Position numbers and translations under genes: made by a program. This document shows, one piece after another, positions 1-7,583 of a stretch of 64,000 bases of DNA. The DNA is taken from NCBI RefSeq assembly GCF_001881565.1, contig NZ_MPDJ01000004.1, positions 598,272 to 662,271 of the forward strand, in the 5' to 3' direction. The notes beneath the pieces were generated by a model. The model was not told the origin of the DNA. It searched no databases and was given only the letters and a program-made list of their open reading frames with translations. This stretch comes from Eisenbergiella tayi (GTDB lineage: Bacteria; Bacillota; Clostridia; Lachnospirales; Lachnospiraceae). The stretch's first letter is position 1. Each line of letters opens with the position of its first letter.

Positions 1-1319
1 TATGGTATCCCTGCGGCACTTATCTGATTACCGCTTCCAATACCCAATATAACAGCACAAGCCACACCCTGTCCTTAACCGTATCGGATTGGTTCGCCAA
101 ACTGAACGGAACCCGAAACGGACAGATAGGCGGCTCTCCCCTTATCAAAATTCCGGTGCAGGACGAGGATGGAAATAAATCCACGCTCCGGGATGTCCTT
201 TCTGTCGTGGTGAAACAGCAGGGAGGAATCGAGAATTACATAATTGATGATATCGGGGAATTTTATGGTATGCAGTCTAATAACCCGGACTATGAAAAAT
301 ATCGGGAAGATAATCCCGACTGGAACCGTCTCCCCTATGATCTGGAATTCAATATAGGCTGCATGGCCGCGGATGAAATCAATGAGATCACCGGACTTTA
401 CCCATATATCCAGAAATATTTCGATGTATACAATAACTTTTGCTGCCATGGGATCCCTTCCTGCGAAAATGATCCGATTACACTTGATAACATTTTTCTC
501 AAATCAGTAATAACGGAAAGCGGAGAATCCGCAGACTATGATATAGAAAATATAAGGAATGTTACAGAAGTTCTCGGCTCCGTTTATGACATCGATAGAA
601 TGGCTACCGAATGCACCATGTCCGGAAATACCTACCGGTTACAGCTGACGGAATATGATAAATATGTATCCAACGATTACATCGCCTTTATTCCGAACGC
701 CGACAGCCTGGACGGAATGCAGTTACAGATTAACGGCCTCTCTCCTGTTCCGATCTATTACGAGAATACCACTACCCCGGTTGCAAAGGGAACCATGCAC
801 AAAGATGAAACCTATGTACTGCTGTACAAAAAAGTGGATTCCACAGGCCGTTTTTACTATCTTGGCCAATATCAGCCTCACGCCGTATGCGTGCTTACGG
901 CGTCCCCGGATGATCCTGTATACACCAAACAGTATTTTACGGAACGATACAACTGCAAAAATATTGTATTCCGCGTGGAGCCGGATAATCCCTTCACAAT
1001 TCAGCAGATAGGCATCGTACTTGATGTCAAAACCGGAGATAAATATGAAAATATACAATCTGATTCCGTAGCGATAGAAAACGCCATCTATGACAATATC
1101 AAAACCTCTTCCTGGAACGATGCTGTCACAATAACAACCCTCTGCATCCCTTGGCTGGATGTATTTGAAAAAGTGACCTGGCAGAAACAGGATACCAGGG
1201 AACCCTGTCAATATATCATAAAAAACATATCTCATAATCTGGGAGGCACCGTTCCCACTACCTCCATAACCATGTACCGTTTTCATCCGTTCCTTTATGA
1301 TTATGAGATTCCACGATAG
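1..1319 (+). CDS. phage tail/baseplate structural protein (5' partial)
   Basis: The frame is already open at base 3 and runs to the stop at 1317-1319, giving 438 visible codons, so the true start lies to the left of the window. The first visible residues (WYPCGTYLITASNTQ, then a 'KLNG...GG' stretch) resemble the structural proteins of Firmicutes phage tails in the DUF5048 group, which sit at the tail tip or baseplate. Only that resemblance supports the call; there is no enzymatic motif. The C-terminal part is rich in beta-strand-like sequence and ends RFHPFLYDYEIPR. It is followed 15 bases later by a small tail gene with a perfect ribosome-binding site, consistent with one late operon leading to the tail fibre at 1963. 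A role in baseplate assembly or host-surface contact is inferred. Confidence 0.6.
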   Translation, partial: WYPCGTYLITASNTQYNSTSHTLSLTVSDWFAKLNGTRNGQIGGSPLIKIPVQDEDGNKSTLRDVLSVVVKQQGGIENYIIDDIGEFYGMQSNNPDYEKYREDNPDWNRLPYDLEFNIGCMAADEINEITGLYPYIQKYFDVYNNFCCHGIPSCENDPITLDNIFLKSVITESGESADYDIENIRNVTEVLGSVYDIDRMATECTMSGNTYRLQLTEYDKYVSNDYIAFIPNADSLDGMQLQINGLSPVPIYYENTTTPVAKGTMHKDETYVLLYKKVDSTGRFYYLGQYQPHAVCVLTASPDDPVYTKQYFTERYNCKNIVFRVEPDNPFTIQQIGIVLDVKTGDKYENIQSDSVAIENAIYDNIKTSSWNDAVTITTLCIPWLDVFEKVTWQKQDTREPCQYIIKNISHNLGGTVPTTSITMYRFHPFLYDYEIPR

Positions 1320-1334
1320 AAAGGAGGTGAAATA

Positions 1335-1631
1335 TTGGCTTATCAGTTATCAAACTATAAAGATGTAGATTCATCTGTCGTCCCCCTTGTCCTGCAATAT
1401 TATAAATACATGGACCAGGAAGATTATGCCGGCGCTTCCAGCCTGCTTGAAGAAAATCACGAGCTCCTGAAGCCCTATATCATAGATATGGACAGCATAA
1501 ACAAAATTGAACAGGGCCTTCACGATCTCTGGCAGACTGCATCCTTAACACAATCAGTAGTCATTACAGAAGATCAGACAGAACCGGAAGGTGATTTTGG
1601 ACCGGGAACCGAATGGTTCGCCGAATACTAA
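1335..1631 (+). CDS. small phage tail-region protein (98 aa)
   Basis: The start is a TTG at 1335, chosen because a textbook AAGGAGGTGA site lies at 1321-1330, seven bases upstream. The product begins M(L)AYQLSNYKDVDSSVV and is acidic, without membrane segments. Aromatic and acidic residues cluster at its C-terminus (GPGTEWFAEY). It lies between the baseplate-like gene and the tail fibre in the same direction, with 15 bp gaps. I do not recognise a characterised family; the position suggests a small tail accessory or fibre-attachment protein. It pairs with the next gene, which also ends in an aromatic tail (FFWNKEY). Confidence 0.55.
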   Translation: MAYQLSNYKDVDSSVVPLVLQYYKYMDQEDYAGASSLLEENHELLKPYIIDMDSINKIEQGLHDLWQTASLTQSVVITEDQTEPEGDFGPGTEWFAEY

Positions 1632-1645
1632 ATACGGAGGCATTC

Positions 1646-1948
1646 ATGAACAATGAAGATTTTAACTACATCCCCCGCAGCGCTGCCCGCCTGCGTAACC
1701 GGGACATATCGGATCAGCATAAAGCGCTTCTGAAAACCGGAAATCCGGCCAGTGCCGCCGATCTAATCAAAAACCGTCCCGACTTGGAGGCATTTAGTGC
1801 CTCTCTTTTCAATTTCATAGAACAGAAACTGGTTTTTATCGAGCAGCAGCTTTCAGGGAAAAACCGAGAAATTTATAATGTTTATTCAGACACAGAACCT
1901 TCCTCTGAAGAAATGGAAGGCAAGTTTTTCTGGAATAAAGAATACTAA
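1646..1948 (+). CDS. small phage tail-region protein (100 aa)
   Basis: The ATG at 1646 is preferred over an upstream in-frame start because CGGAGG at 1635-1640 is five bases away. The product (MNNEDFNYIPRSAARLRNRDIS...) is a soluble, charged, mostly helical-looking protein of 100 residues. It contains an alanine-rich segment (GNPASAADLIKN) and ends FFWNKEY. It lies directly upstream of the tail fibre (15 bp gap) and downstream of the 98-residue tail gene. It has no family I can name. By location it could be a linker or chaperone for the shuffled fibre, but that is inference. Confidence 0.55.
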   Translation: MNNEDFNYIPRSAARLRNRDISDQHKALLKTGNPASAADLIKNRPDLEAFSASLFNFIEQKLVFIEQQLSGKNREIYNVYSDTEPSSEEMEGKFFWNKEY

Positions 1949-1962
1949 GAAAGGAAAATAAT

Positions 1963-2565
1963 ATGAGTATTGCATCAGGTTATAAAAAATTTAAAAAGTA
2001 CATCTTAACATCGTCCGGATTCCAGCTTGTGTCCCATTGGACAAAGGCAAATACACTGGAATTCGATGACGGAAAGACGGCTCAGGACAAATTAGGTGCC
2101 ATCGATGGCATCTCCAGTTCACGAGAATCGAACAGTGACAAAATTGCGGCTAGTACGGCGTTGGTTAGTGAATTAAATAGCGATTTAGGAGGATTATCTT
2201 TTTATGAAGATTCTAGTGGAAAGTATGTGGTAGGTGCTGATTCAGTTCCAAAAAAATTGGGTAGCATACCTATTAAGGGTCATCTTAAGGCCGGAAGAAC
2301 CCGAGGTGGAGCGGGATTAGGCGAGATAACATATAGTAGTATTCCAAATGGAAGTTCAATAAAAATTTCTAATCTTTCGTTACCATATGGCCCTAACAAT
2401 AATATTATCTTTTATGTTATGGTAAATGGAGTATCCGTTCTTACAGCAAATGGTAGTTACACAATAAATACTGATAATAGTACCTTGGTAATATATATGT
2501 ACATATATTTATCTGAAGAAGGTAGTGGTGGATATGGTAGTTGCGACTACGAGATTTCTATTTAG
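1963..2565 (+). CDS. phage tail fibre, fixed N-terminus joined to cassette 1 of an invertible array
   Basis: This 200-residue protein is the currently expressed form of a receptor-binding tail fibre. Residues 1-71 (MSIASGYKKFKKYILTSSGF...TALVSEL) match the N-terminal style of Firmicutes phage fibres, including the 'TLEFDDGKTAQDKLG' motif. The fixed part ends at Asn72-Ser73-Asp74-Leu75, encoded by the recombination core at 2178-2187. From there the sequence comes from cassette 1: a linker (YEDSSGKYVVGADSVPKKLG) and a Gly/Ser-rich beta-type tip ending CDYEISI. Seven other cassettes downstream begin with the same Ser-Asp-Leu in the same reading phase, so DNA inversion would swap residues 73-200. 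A GAAAGGAAAA ribosome-binding site precedes the ATG. Role in adsorption is inferred from family and context. Confidence 0.85.
   Translation: MSIASGYKKFKKYILTSSGFQLVSHWTKANTLEFDDGKTAQDKLGAIDGISSSRESNSDKIAASTALVSELNSDLGGLSFYEDSSGKYVVGADSVPKKLGSIPIKGHLKAGRTRGGAGLGEITYSSIPNGSSIKISNLSLPYGPNNNIIFYVMVNGVSVLTANGSYTINTDNSTLVIYMYIYLSEEGSGGYGSCDYEISI
2178..2189 (+). repeat. shufflon core site 1 (expression site)
   Basis: TAGCGATTTAGG in the + orientation, preceded by AATTAAA. It is inside the expressed fibre gene and encodes the Asn-Ser-Asp-Leu junction. This is the only copy linked to a start codon and ribosome-binding site. Confidence 0.88.
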
Positions 2566-2677
2566 TCAAAAAGTATAAAACAGAAATAAAATATGATAAT
2601 ATTTCCAATTTATAGCTTTATTTATTCAAAAAGGTATAAATATGTCCATTGGTATTATGATATACTTTAACACAATT

Positions 2678-3245
2678 TTATTTAACAAATCCAATCGATG
2701 ATACTGTACACGCCATAGTACGAGAGCCTCCTCCACCCTCTTGTCTAGGACCGCAATTTGGCATCTGAACAGATAGCATTATATAGAATGGTGTGTTACC
2801 TAATTCTGAAATATCTAGTTCATAAGTAAGAGATGACATATTGGTTATAGATATATTATTAGTTTTTAGGATGCTATTACCGTCAATAGATGAAAGTAAT
2901 GTAACTGTAAATGTTCCTGTTTCAGAGTTACCACTTATAATCATTCTTAACTTTTTGTATCCATTTGCTGAATAAAATGAATTACTTTTTATATGAAGTT
3001 TTCCATAACTATACCATGTACCTCCTCTGAGTTGGATATTCATTCCGGCCGTATTATAATTTAATACACCATTGTCAAGTAAGCCATTTTTATCATTATC
3101 CAGACTCAATGACCAACGTAAAATACTGCCAGCTTCAAATATTTTATAATACTTTGCACCTACATATAAACCAGGTTGCCAATTTCCGTTTGTTAATATC
3201 TCTAAATAATCTGTTTCATCATTGTATTTTGCTGTTAAATCGCTA
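2678..3245 (-). CDS. silent tail-fibre cassette 2 (minus strand)
   Basis: Reading leftward from core site 2, the frame runs Ser-Asp-Leu-Thr-Ala-Lys-Tyr-Asn... to a stop at 2678, about 188 codons. It lacks the 'KYVVGADSVP' linker of cassette 1 and instead has NGNWQPGLYVGAKYYK. A jelly-roll-like Gly/Ser/Asn-rich stretch and a C-terminal GGGGSRTMACTVSSIGFVK follow. The minus-strand frame is also open for a few codons upstream of the core, with an ATG at about 3281. Weak independent translation is possible, but no ribosome-binding site supports it. Inversion between sites 1 and 2 would place this cassette behind the fixed N-terminus, replacing cassette 1. Confidence 0.75.
3234..3245 (-). repeat. 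shufflon core site 2 (inverted, divergent flank)
   Basis: The reverse complement reads TAGCGATTTAAC: the 10-bp core is intact, but the following GG found in the other seven copies is AC here. The upstream flank ATTAAA matches sites 1 and 4. Confidence 0.83.
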
Positions 3246-3292
3246 TTTAATACAATATTATTTTGGACTTTCATACACGTCAAACCATTTAA

Positions 3293-3321
3293 TTGACAAA
3301 ATAAAATATATTTGTAATTAT
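3293..3321 (+). promoter_or_regulatory. possible promoter of the shufflon recombinase
   Basis: A perfect -35 hexamer TTGACA (3293-3298) is followed about 17 bases later by an AT-rich, poor -10 (AATTAT/TAATTA). It lies 40 bp upstream of the recombinase ribosome-binding site and outside segment 1. The -35 match is good and the -10 is weak, so this is only a candidate. Confidence 0.35.
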
Positions 3322-3360
3322 TAGGATGGTAAATATTACACTAAAAAGGAGAATATGTGT

Positions 3361-4359
3361 ATGAATGATTCAAAAGAAAAGCTTATTAGTCTAGTAACAC
3401 AAACAATGTCTGAAAATCTAACGGTTGAGCAATTGGATATGCTTATTTATACGTTATCTAATGTCTTGCAATGTTATGATATTTCGGAAGCAAAAGATCT
3501 TCCTTCTGTGGATATGGATGATACAAATAAACTCATTCAAAATTTTCTATCTTGTAAGAAAATTGAAGGTTGCCTTCCAAATACCCTTATTCAGTATCAA
3601 TATACTATTAATCGATTTGCCTCATGTATCAATATGGATTTAAAAAAGGTTAATACAAATGCAATTCGATGTTACCTCGGACTTATCAGCAAAGGAAATC
3701 AAAACTCTTATGTTGATAATGTCCGACGTAACCTAAATACCTTTTACAGTTGGATGGAAGATGAAGATTATGTTATCAAAAATCCATGCAGACGAATAAA
3801 AAGGGTTAAAATTGAAAAGAAAATGGAAATGCCATATACCGATGAAGATATTGCATTAATGCAGGATGCATGTACTACGCCTAAAGAAACCGCGCTTATA
3901 GACTTATTAGTATCAACAGGTATTCGTAGAGAAGAAGTGACAAAAATCATATTATCAGATATAAATTTTGATCAAATGTCTATAATGATACATGGTAAAG
4001 GTGCCAAAGAACGCATAGTATACTTCTCTTCCAGATGTAAGGTTCATATGCAGTTTTATCTACGAACGCGAGGTTATGAATCAGAATATCTCTTTGCCTC
4101 AGACCGTCAACCACATGGAAAACTAACAGTTAATTCTATCCATGCATATGTTAAGGAAATTGGTTTAAGAGCTAAGGTAACAAATGTTCATCTTCATCGG
4201 TTCAGGAAATGGTTTGCCACTTCTATGATAAATAAAGGGGTAAAAATTCAGGATCTCAAAGATATGATGGGGCATGAAAGCATAGATACTACTAATGATT
4301 ATTACATTTATAGTAACATTGAAAGAATTAGATCTGAGTGTAAAATACATGCAGCATAA
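3361..4359 (+). CDS. shufflon tyrosine recombinase (Rci-like)
   Basis: This phage-integrase-family recombinase (332 aa) is the probable enzyme that inverts the fibre cassettes. An N-terminal SAM-like DNA-binding domain (about residues 50-150, 'NTLIQYQYTINRF...') precedes the catalytic domain. Visible catalytic residues are Arg-189 (STGIRREE), a Lys in GKGAKER, His-279/Arg-282 (HRFR), His-305 (GHES) and Tyr-314 or 315 (TNDYYIY). The ATG at 3361 is preferred over one at 3355 because AGGAG at 3347-3351 is nine bases away rather than three. The gene lies within the array, between core sites 2 and 3, so inversions using site 1 with sites 4, 6 or 8 would flip it whole. Codon use is AT-rich like the cassettes and unlike the flanking phage genes. 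Confidence 0.85.
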   Translation: MNDSKEKLISLVTQTMSENLTVEQLDMLIYTLSNVLQCYDISEAKDLPSVDMDDTNKLIQNFLSCKKIEGCLPNTLIQYQYTINRFASCINMDLKKVNTNAIRCYLGLISKGNQNSYVDNVRRNLNTFYSWMEDEDYVIKNPCRRIKRVKIEKKMEMPYTDEDIALMQDACTTPKETALIDLLVSTGIRREEVTKIILSDINFDQMSIMIHGKGAKERIVYFSSRCKVHMQFYLRTRGYESEYLFASDRQPHGKLTVNSIHAYVKEIGLRAKVTNVHLHRFRKWFATSMINKGVKIQDLKDMMGHESIDTTNDYYIYSNIERIRSECKIHAA

Positions 4360-4640
4360 TTAGAATCTAAAATACCCTATATCTATTTTTTGACATGGAT
4401 TCTATTCATGTCTATTTGTTGTGAAATAATAATTAGTTATAATTTTATTACGTACTTTATTATATAATCACAATATATTTTATTAACAAATCCTTTTTCA
4501 TTTTAAAGTTTAAGCCTTTCTTTTATATATTCTTGCTCTCCTAGATACAATGCATATATCAGAAACATCTAAACTAAATATTACAGTATTTCTGTAACAA
4601 ATAAATTATTGATTATATGAAATATTATATTTTCTAAGAT
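4360..4640. other. AT-rich spacer between recombinase and segment 2
   Basis: The 281-bp spacer has no open reading frame of note. A small hairpin (GACATG...CATGTC at about 4392-4412) follows the recombinase stop, but without a strong T-run, so I do not call it a terminator. Such spacers could hold recombinase accessory sites. Confidence 0.4.
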
Positions 4641-4652
4641 AGCGATTTAGGG
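4641..4652 (+). repeat. shufflon core site 3
   Basis: TAGCGATTTAGG in + orientation, preceded by TTCTAAGA rather than the TTAAA seen at sites 1, 2 and 4. Reads Ser-Asp-Leu into cassette 3. Confidence 0.87.
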
Positions 4653-5012
4653 GGGCTATCTTTTTATGAAGATAACACCGGAAAGTATGTTGTGGGTGCC
4701 GATTCAGTCCCAAAAAAATTGGGTAGCGATCTGAAAATACAGACTAAATCTGCAACATACCCTATGGCAGGTGTGAACGGTGAGCAGACAGTTGATTTTT
4801 CGGTGGTATTTGATGGGATATCTGGTTATAAGCTGGCTTATGCTGGCATCCAGCAACTTAATACTTACATAAGTAATGGTACAATTAAATATGTTGAATT
4901 TACAAGCCAACGTATATCAGGTAAAACTGTCACCTGGTCTGTACATACACAGAGGGGAACTGGTGGAGGAAATAATACCTGCGTAGTACAAGGTATCTTT
5001 GTTCCAACGTAA
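4641..5012 (+). CDS. silent tail-fibre cassette 3
   Basis: From the core the frame reads SDLGGLSFYEDNTGKYVVGADS and on through VPKKLG to a stop at 5012, about 123 codons. The linker is nearly identical to that of cassettes 1 and 6, while the tip (KIQTKSATYPMAGVNGEQT...CVVQGIFVPT) is unrelated to them. An internal ATG at 4677 exists within the linker, but no ribosome-binding site precedes it, so I regard this as a silent 3' segment. It is the left half of a convergent pair with cassette 4. Reaching the expression site requires two inversions, because it has the same orientation as site 1. Confidence 0.75.
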   Translation, partial: SDLGGLSFYEDNTGKYVVGADSVPKKLGSDLKIQTKSATYPMAGVNGEQTVDFSVVFDGISGYKLAYAGIQQLNTYISNGTIKYVEFTSQRISGKTVTWSVHTQRGTGGGNNTCVVQGIFVPT

Positions 5013-5020
5013 AGTCCGCA

Positions 5021-5426
5021 TTAATGTAAGAGCAAATAAGCGTGTACTTCTGCATTTGATGTTGTCCTGGCATTACCACGGCTTTGGCATCCAATGGCAT
5101 TTATATCTACTGTTTGATACGCTGAAAAAATTCCCGTATTTGAATTATACGATTTATTTAAGGTAATTGTATTGTAGATATCAAAGTAATCTGTATTGCC
5201 TCCCGTATGACAGCCCTTTGAAATTTTAGCAATAGGCTCCACAATAAAATCAGTTACGGCATAATTGACATATCCGCTATACTGTGTGACATCAAAATTT
5301 GTGCCTGTACCCAAATCAATAATATCCAGTAACTTAAAAGGGATTACTGTATCAGCACCTCCTGGTACAATAAAGCCTGGTTTACCGTCCGTTGTTTTAC
5401 TAAATTTATATCCCCCTAAATCGCTA
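5021..5426 (-). CDS. silent tail-fibre cassette 4 (minus strand)
   Basis: Reading leftward from site 4: SDLGGYKFSKTTDGKPGFIV, then PGGADTVIPFK, and a tip ending NAEVHAYLLLH, with the stop at 5021 (about 135 codons). The linker belongs to the 'PGGADT-x-x-PF' class shared with cassettes 7 and 8, not the 'VPKKLG' class. The eight bases between the stops of cassettes 3 and 4 show tight convergent packing. A single inversion between sites 1 and 4 would put this tip on the fibre and at the same time flip the recombinase gene. Confidence 0.75.
5415..5426 (-). repeat. shufflon core site 4 (inverted)
   Basis: CCTAAATCGCTA on the + strand, the reverse complement of TAGCGATTTAGG, with a TATTAAA flank like sites 1 and 2. 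Confidence 0.87.
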
Positions 5427-5488
5427 TTTAATATACATCACTATTATACTAAATCAATAAAATACTTCTTTTTCATTATTAATCTATA

Positions 5489-5500
5489 TAGCGATTTAGG
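5489..5500 (+). repeat. shufflon core site 5
   Basis: TAGCGATTTAGG in + orientation, 62 bp from site 4, with an AATCTATA flank. Reads Ser-Asp-Leu-Gly-Gly into cassette 5. Confidence 0.87.
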
Positions 5501-6059
5501 CGGCTTCTCTTTCAAAGAAGAAGCCGGGATAAAATATGTGCGAGGTGCGGATTCAGTCTGGGTCCCATTTAGCAGCATAGCCTATATTACCAATTTCAAA
5601 GGTAAGTATGGGACAGGCAACAATTCTGTTATATCGGCTACACCAGAAGAAATCCAAGGTTACGAACTTGCACTTTACGGATTTACAAATTTATACGCTT
5701 CAGGAGCAATGCATGTTGCTACAATAAGTGCTGATAATAATCATGTACAGGCTGGCTCTCAATACGGCAGCGTTATTTCTGCTACATATGGAGGCTATTT
5801 TGTCAAAACCGGAACTCCTTATATAATCAAAGAACATTCCCTAGTAAAGACCTCAACAGTAAATTTGAGTAATAACGTTCCCGGTTATCGTCTTGTCGGA
5901 GGTGTATTACATTTCTCTGATTATTCTTCCAGTCAGACTGGAGGTGCCGCCATAGGAAATCTGGCAATGGACAATAGCTCAGATATTATAATCGCTGATG
6001 TCTTATTCCAGTATTCTGCAGTTACTGTAAGCGCTAAACTTCTATATTTGCCAGGCTAA
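5489..6059 (+). CDS. silent tail-fibre cassette 5
   Basis: The frame reads SDLGGFSFKEEAGIKYVRGA and then DSVWVPF, and continues to a stop at 6059, about 190 codons, the longest tip in the array. Its linker is a hybrid of the two classes ('GADSV' plus 'VPF'). The tip is rich in Gly, Ser, Tyr and Asn and includes a GYRLVGGVLHFSDYSSSQTGG segment, typical of beta-rich fibre heads. The frame is open further upstream of the core, but that part has no cassette similarity. It forms a convergent pair with cassette 6, with stops nine bases apart. Confidence 0.75.
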
Positions 6060-6067
6060 AGCTATCT

Positions 6068-6500
6068 TTAGGAAAATATAATTGATGATATTTTTACGCT
6101 ACCACTCCCGGTAGAATTCATATTTCCATATGAAGTAGGAGCGGGACGGATGGTAACTAAACTATTAGAAGAGATATCCAGTACTAAATTAGAGGTTAGT
6201 TTTACCCAGACCCCATCATCTACTTTATAGAATACGTTGCTGGTATCATATGTATTTGTCTGAGTTGTGACTACTGTTCCGACGGACATAGTTTCGTATT
6301 CGGCTATATCAAACGAAAAATATAATGAATTGGATGATCCAATTGCGCCACCATGAGAGTCATTAAAATCACGTTGCACATAGAAATTTAGACCGGTTAC
6401 CATGAAAGGAACCTTACCCAATTTTTTTGGGACTGAATCGGCACCCACAACATACTTTCCGGTATTATCTTCATAAAAGGATAACCCTCCTAAATCGCTA
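6068..6500 (-). CDS. silent tail-fibre cassette 6 (minus strand)
   Basis: Reading leftward from site 6: SDLGGLSFYEDNTGKYVVGA, then DSVPKKLGKVPFM, to a stop at 6068, about 144 codons. The first ~30 codons are almost identical at DNA level to the start of cassette 3, so there is an extra homologous stretch beyond the 10-bp core. The tip (TGLNFYVQRDFNDSHGGAIG...) is distinct. An ATG at 6448 lies inside the linker and lacks a convincing ribosome-binding site. Inversion between sites 1 and 6 would express it. Confidence 0.75.
6489..6500 (-). repeat. shufflon core site 6 (inverted)
   Basis: CCTAAATCGCTA on the + strand; on the minus strand the flank is AATAAAG, matching site 7 (ACAAAG). Confidence 0.87.
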
Positions 6501-6583
6501 CTTTATTCAATAGTTCAATCGTAATTGACTAATTAATTTAAGGTTTAAGTTCATTAGTTTTATCATATAAATAATAAACAAAG

Positions 6584-6595
6584 TAGCGATTTAGG
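6584..6595 (+). repeat. shufflon core site 7
   Basis: TAGCGATTTAGG in + orientation, 83 bp from site 6. Reads Ser-Asp-Leu-Gly-Gly into cassette 7. Confidence 0.87.
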
Positions 6596-6986
6596 CGGCT
6601 TCCAATTTTCTGTTGCTTCGGATGGAACACCTACATATAAACCAGGAGGTGCGGATACAGCGTACCCTTTTAATTCTGGTATGCAAAAAATAGTTTCAGT
6701 CTCAACCTATTGTAAGTTTATAGGTTATGATAAAACGGTATTTGTATCCATAGTGTTTGATATCTCAAAGTGTAAATTAATGATAACAACGAACATTAAT
6801 AATTCATGGTTTCAATACTTATATGCATTATCATCAACAACAAGTCTTCCTGGAGATTCAGTGCTTTCACCCAATAAAAACTATGATTTGTCGAACTACA
6901 ATTATTTAAGGCTTACTTTTAATCTCCCTACTGGAAATTATGATGGGAGTAATTCTACAAGCCTGGGAACAATACAGTTTAAATGA
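6584..6986 (+). CDS. silent tail-fibre cassette 7
   Basis: The frame reads SDLGGFQFSVASDGTPTYKP, then GGADTAYPFN, to a stop at 6984-6986, about 133 codons. The linker is of the 'PGGADT-x-x-PF' class. The tip includes STYCKFIGYDKTVFVSIVFD and ends SLGTIQFK. A methionine at 6681 falls within the tip and has no ribosome-binding site, so independent expression is unlikely. It forms a convergent pair with cassette 8 and shares its orientation with the expression site, so two inversions are needed to activate it. Confidence 0.75.
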
Positions 6987-7009
6987 GCATTAATGTCCGC
7001 TTTAAAGGA

Positions 7010-7409
7010 TTATTTATATATTAAGTAAGCAAAGCATTTAACATTTTGTGTTACTGTATATCGCCAATAACCATCAATATCCCAACATCCAGCTAACTGA
7101 CTATATCCATTTATTGTAAGTATTCCTAATTTATTATCATACGATTTCGATAGGCTAAACCCATTTATTTTTGCATAAGTGTTGAATTCACCATGCCCAC
7201 CAGACTGACTTGCACCTGCAGAACTACTTCCAACTATAAAATTATCAATTGTAAAATGTGAATAATCAGTAAAACTTTTTAAATCAAATGAGTATCCTTC
7301 TCCTAAATAATACCATCCTTTAAAAGGGTAAACTGTATCAGCACCTACCTTTTTGTAACCTGGCAGGCCATCGAATGTAAATCCAAATTGGCACCCTCCT
7401 AAATCGCTA
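7010..7409 (-). CDS. silent tail-fibre cassette 8 (minus strand, no start codon)
   Basis: Reading leftward from site 8: SDLGGCQFGFTFDGLPGYKK, then VGADTVYPFKGWYYLGEG, and on to ...VKCFAYLIYK with a stop at 7010-7012, about 132 codons. It contains no usable start and is easily missed by gene callers. The continuous frame, the in-phase Ser-Asp-Leu and the GADT-V-YPF linker show that it is a genuine cassette. The aromatic/Gly/Ser-rich tip fits a receptor-binding head. It is the most distal cassette. One inversion between sites 1 and 8 (5.2 kb) would bring it into expression. Confidence 0.75.
7398..7409 (-). repeat. shufflon core site 8 (inverted, distal end)
   Basis: CCTAAATCGCTA on the + strand; the last copy, marking the right boundary of the array 175 bp before the endolysin gene. 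Confidence 0.87.
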
Positions 7410-7583
7410 TTTCATTATATAAATCTCAAACAAATATAATTAACTTAAACAAATATATTCTACTTAATCCGTTTTCTATGAAAAATCCAATAAAATCTAT
7501 CCCCATTTAAAATATCACTCCATTCATTTTTCTAATTTTCTTTCCCTTAATTCCCCTATTATCCAAAGAAAGGAGCCCTCCCA

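Larger units (their letters stand above)
2178..7409. other. tail-fibre shufflon: eight alternative 3' cassettes with embedded recombinase
   Basis: Eight copies of TAGCGATTTA occur in strictly alternating orientation (+ at 2178, - at 3245, + at 4641, - at 5426, + at 5489, - at 6500, + at 6584, - at 7409). Each runs in frame (Ser-Asp-Leu) into an open reading frame of 120-190 codons ending in a stop. The ORFs point at each other in pairs, giving four convergent two-cassette segments. Spacers are 62 bp (between copies 4 and 5), 83 bp (copies 6 and 7) and about 1.4 kb holding the recombinase (copies 2 and 3). Only copy 1 is joined to a start codon. The layout matches the logic of the R64 plasmid shufflon but in a phage tail gene. 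Nothing here encodes a reverse transcriptase. Confidence 0.88.

Noticed and set aside
4380..4420. Terminator after the shufflon recombinase
   Set aside because: The GACATG/CATGTC stem is only 6 bp and lacks a T-run.
2178..7409. Diversity-generating retroelement as explanation for the variable fibre
   Set aside because: No reverse transcriptase, no template/variable repeat pair with adenine substitutions; a tyrosine recombinase and inverted cores explain it.
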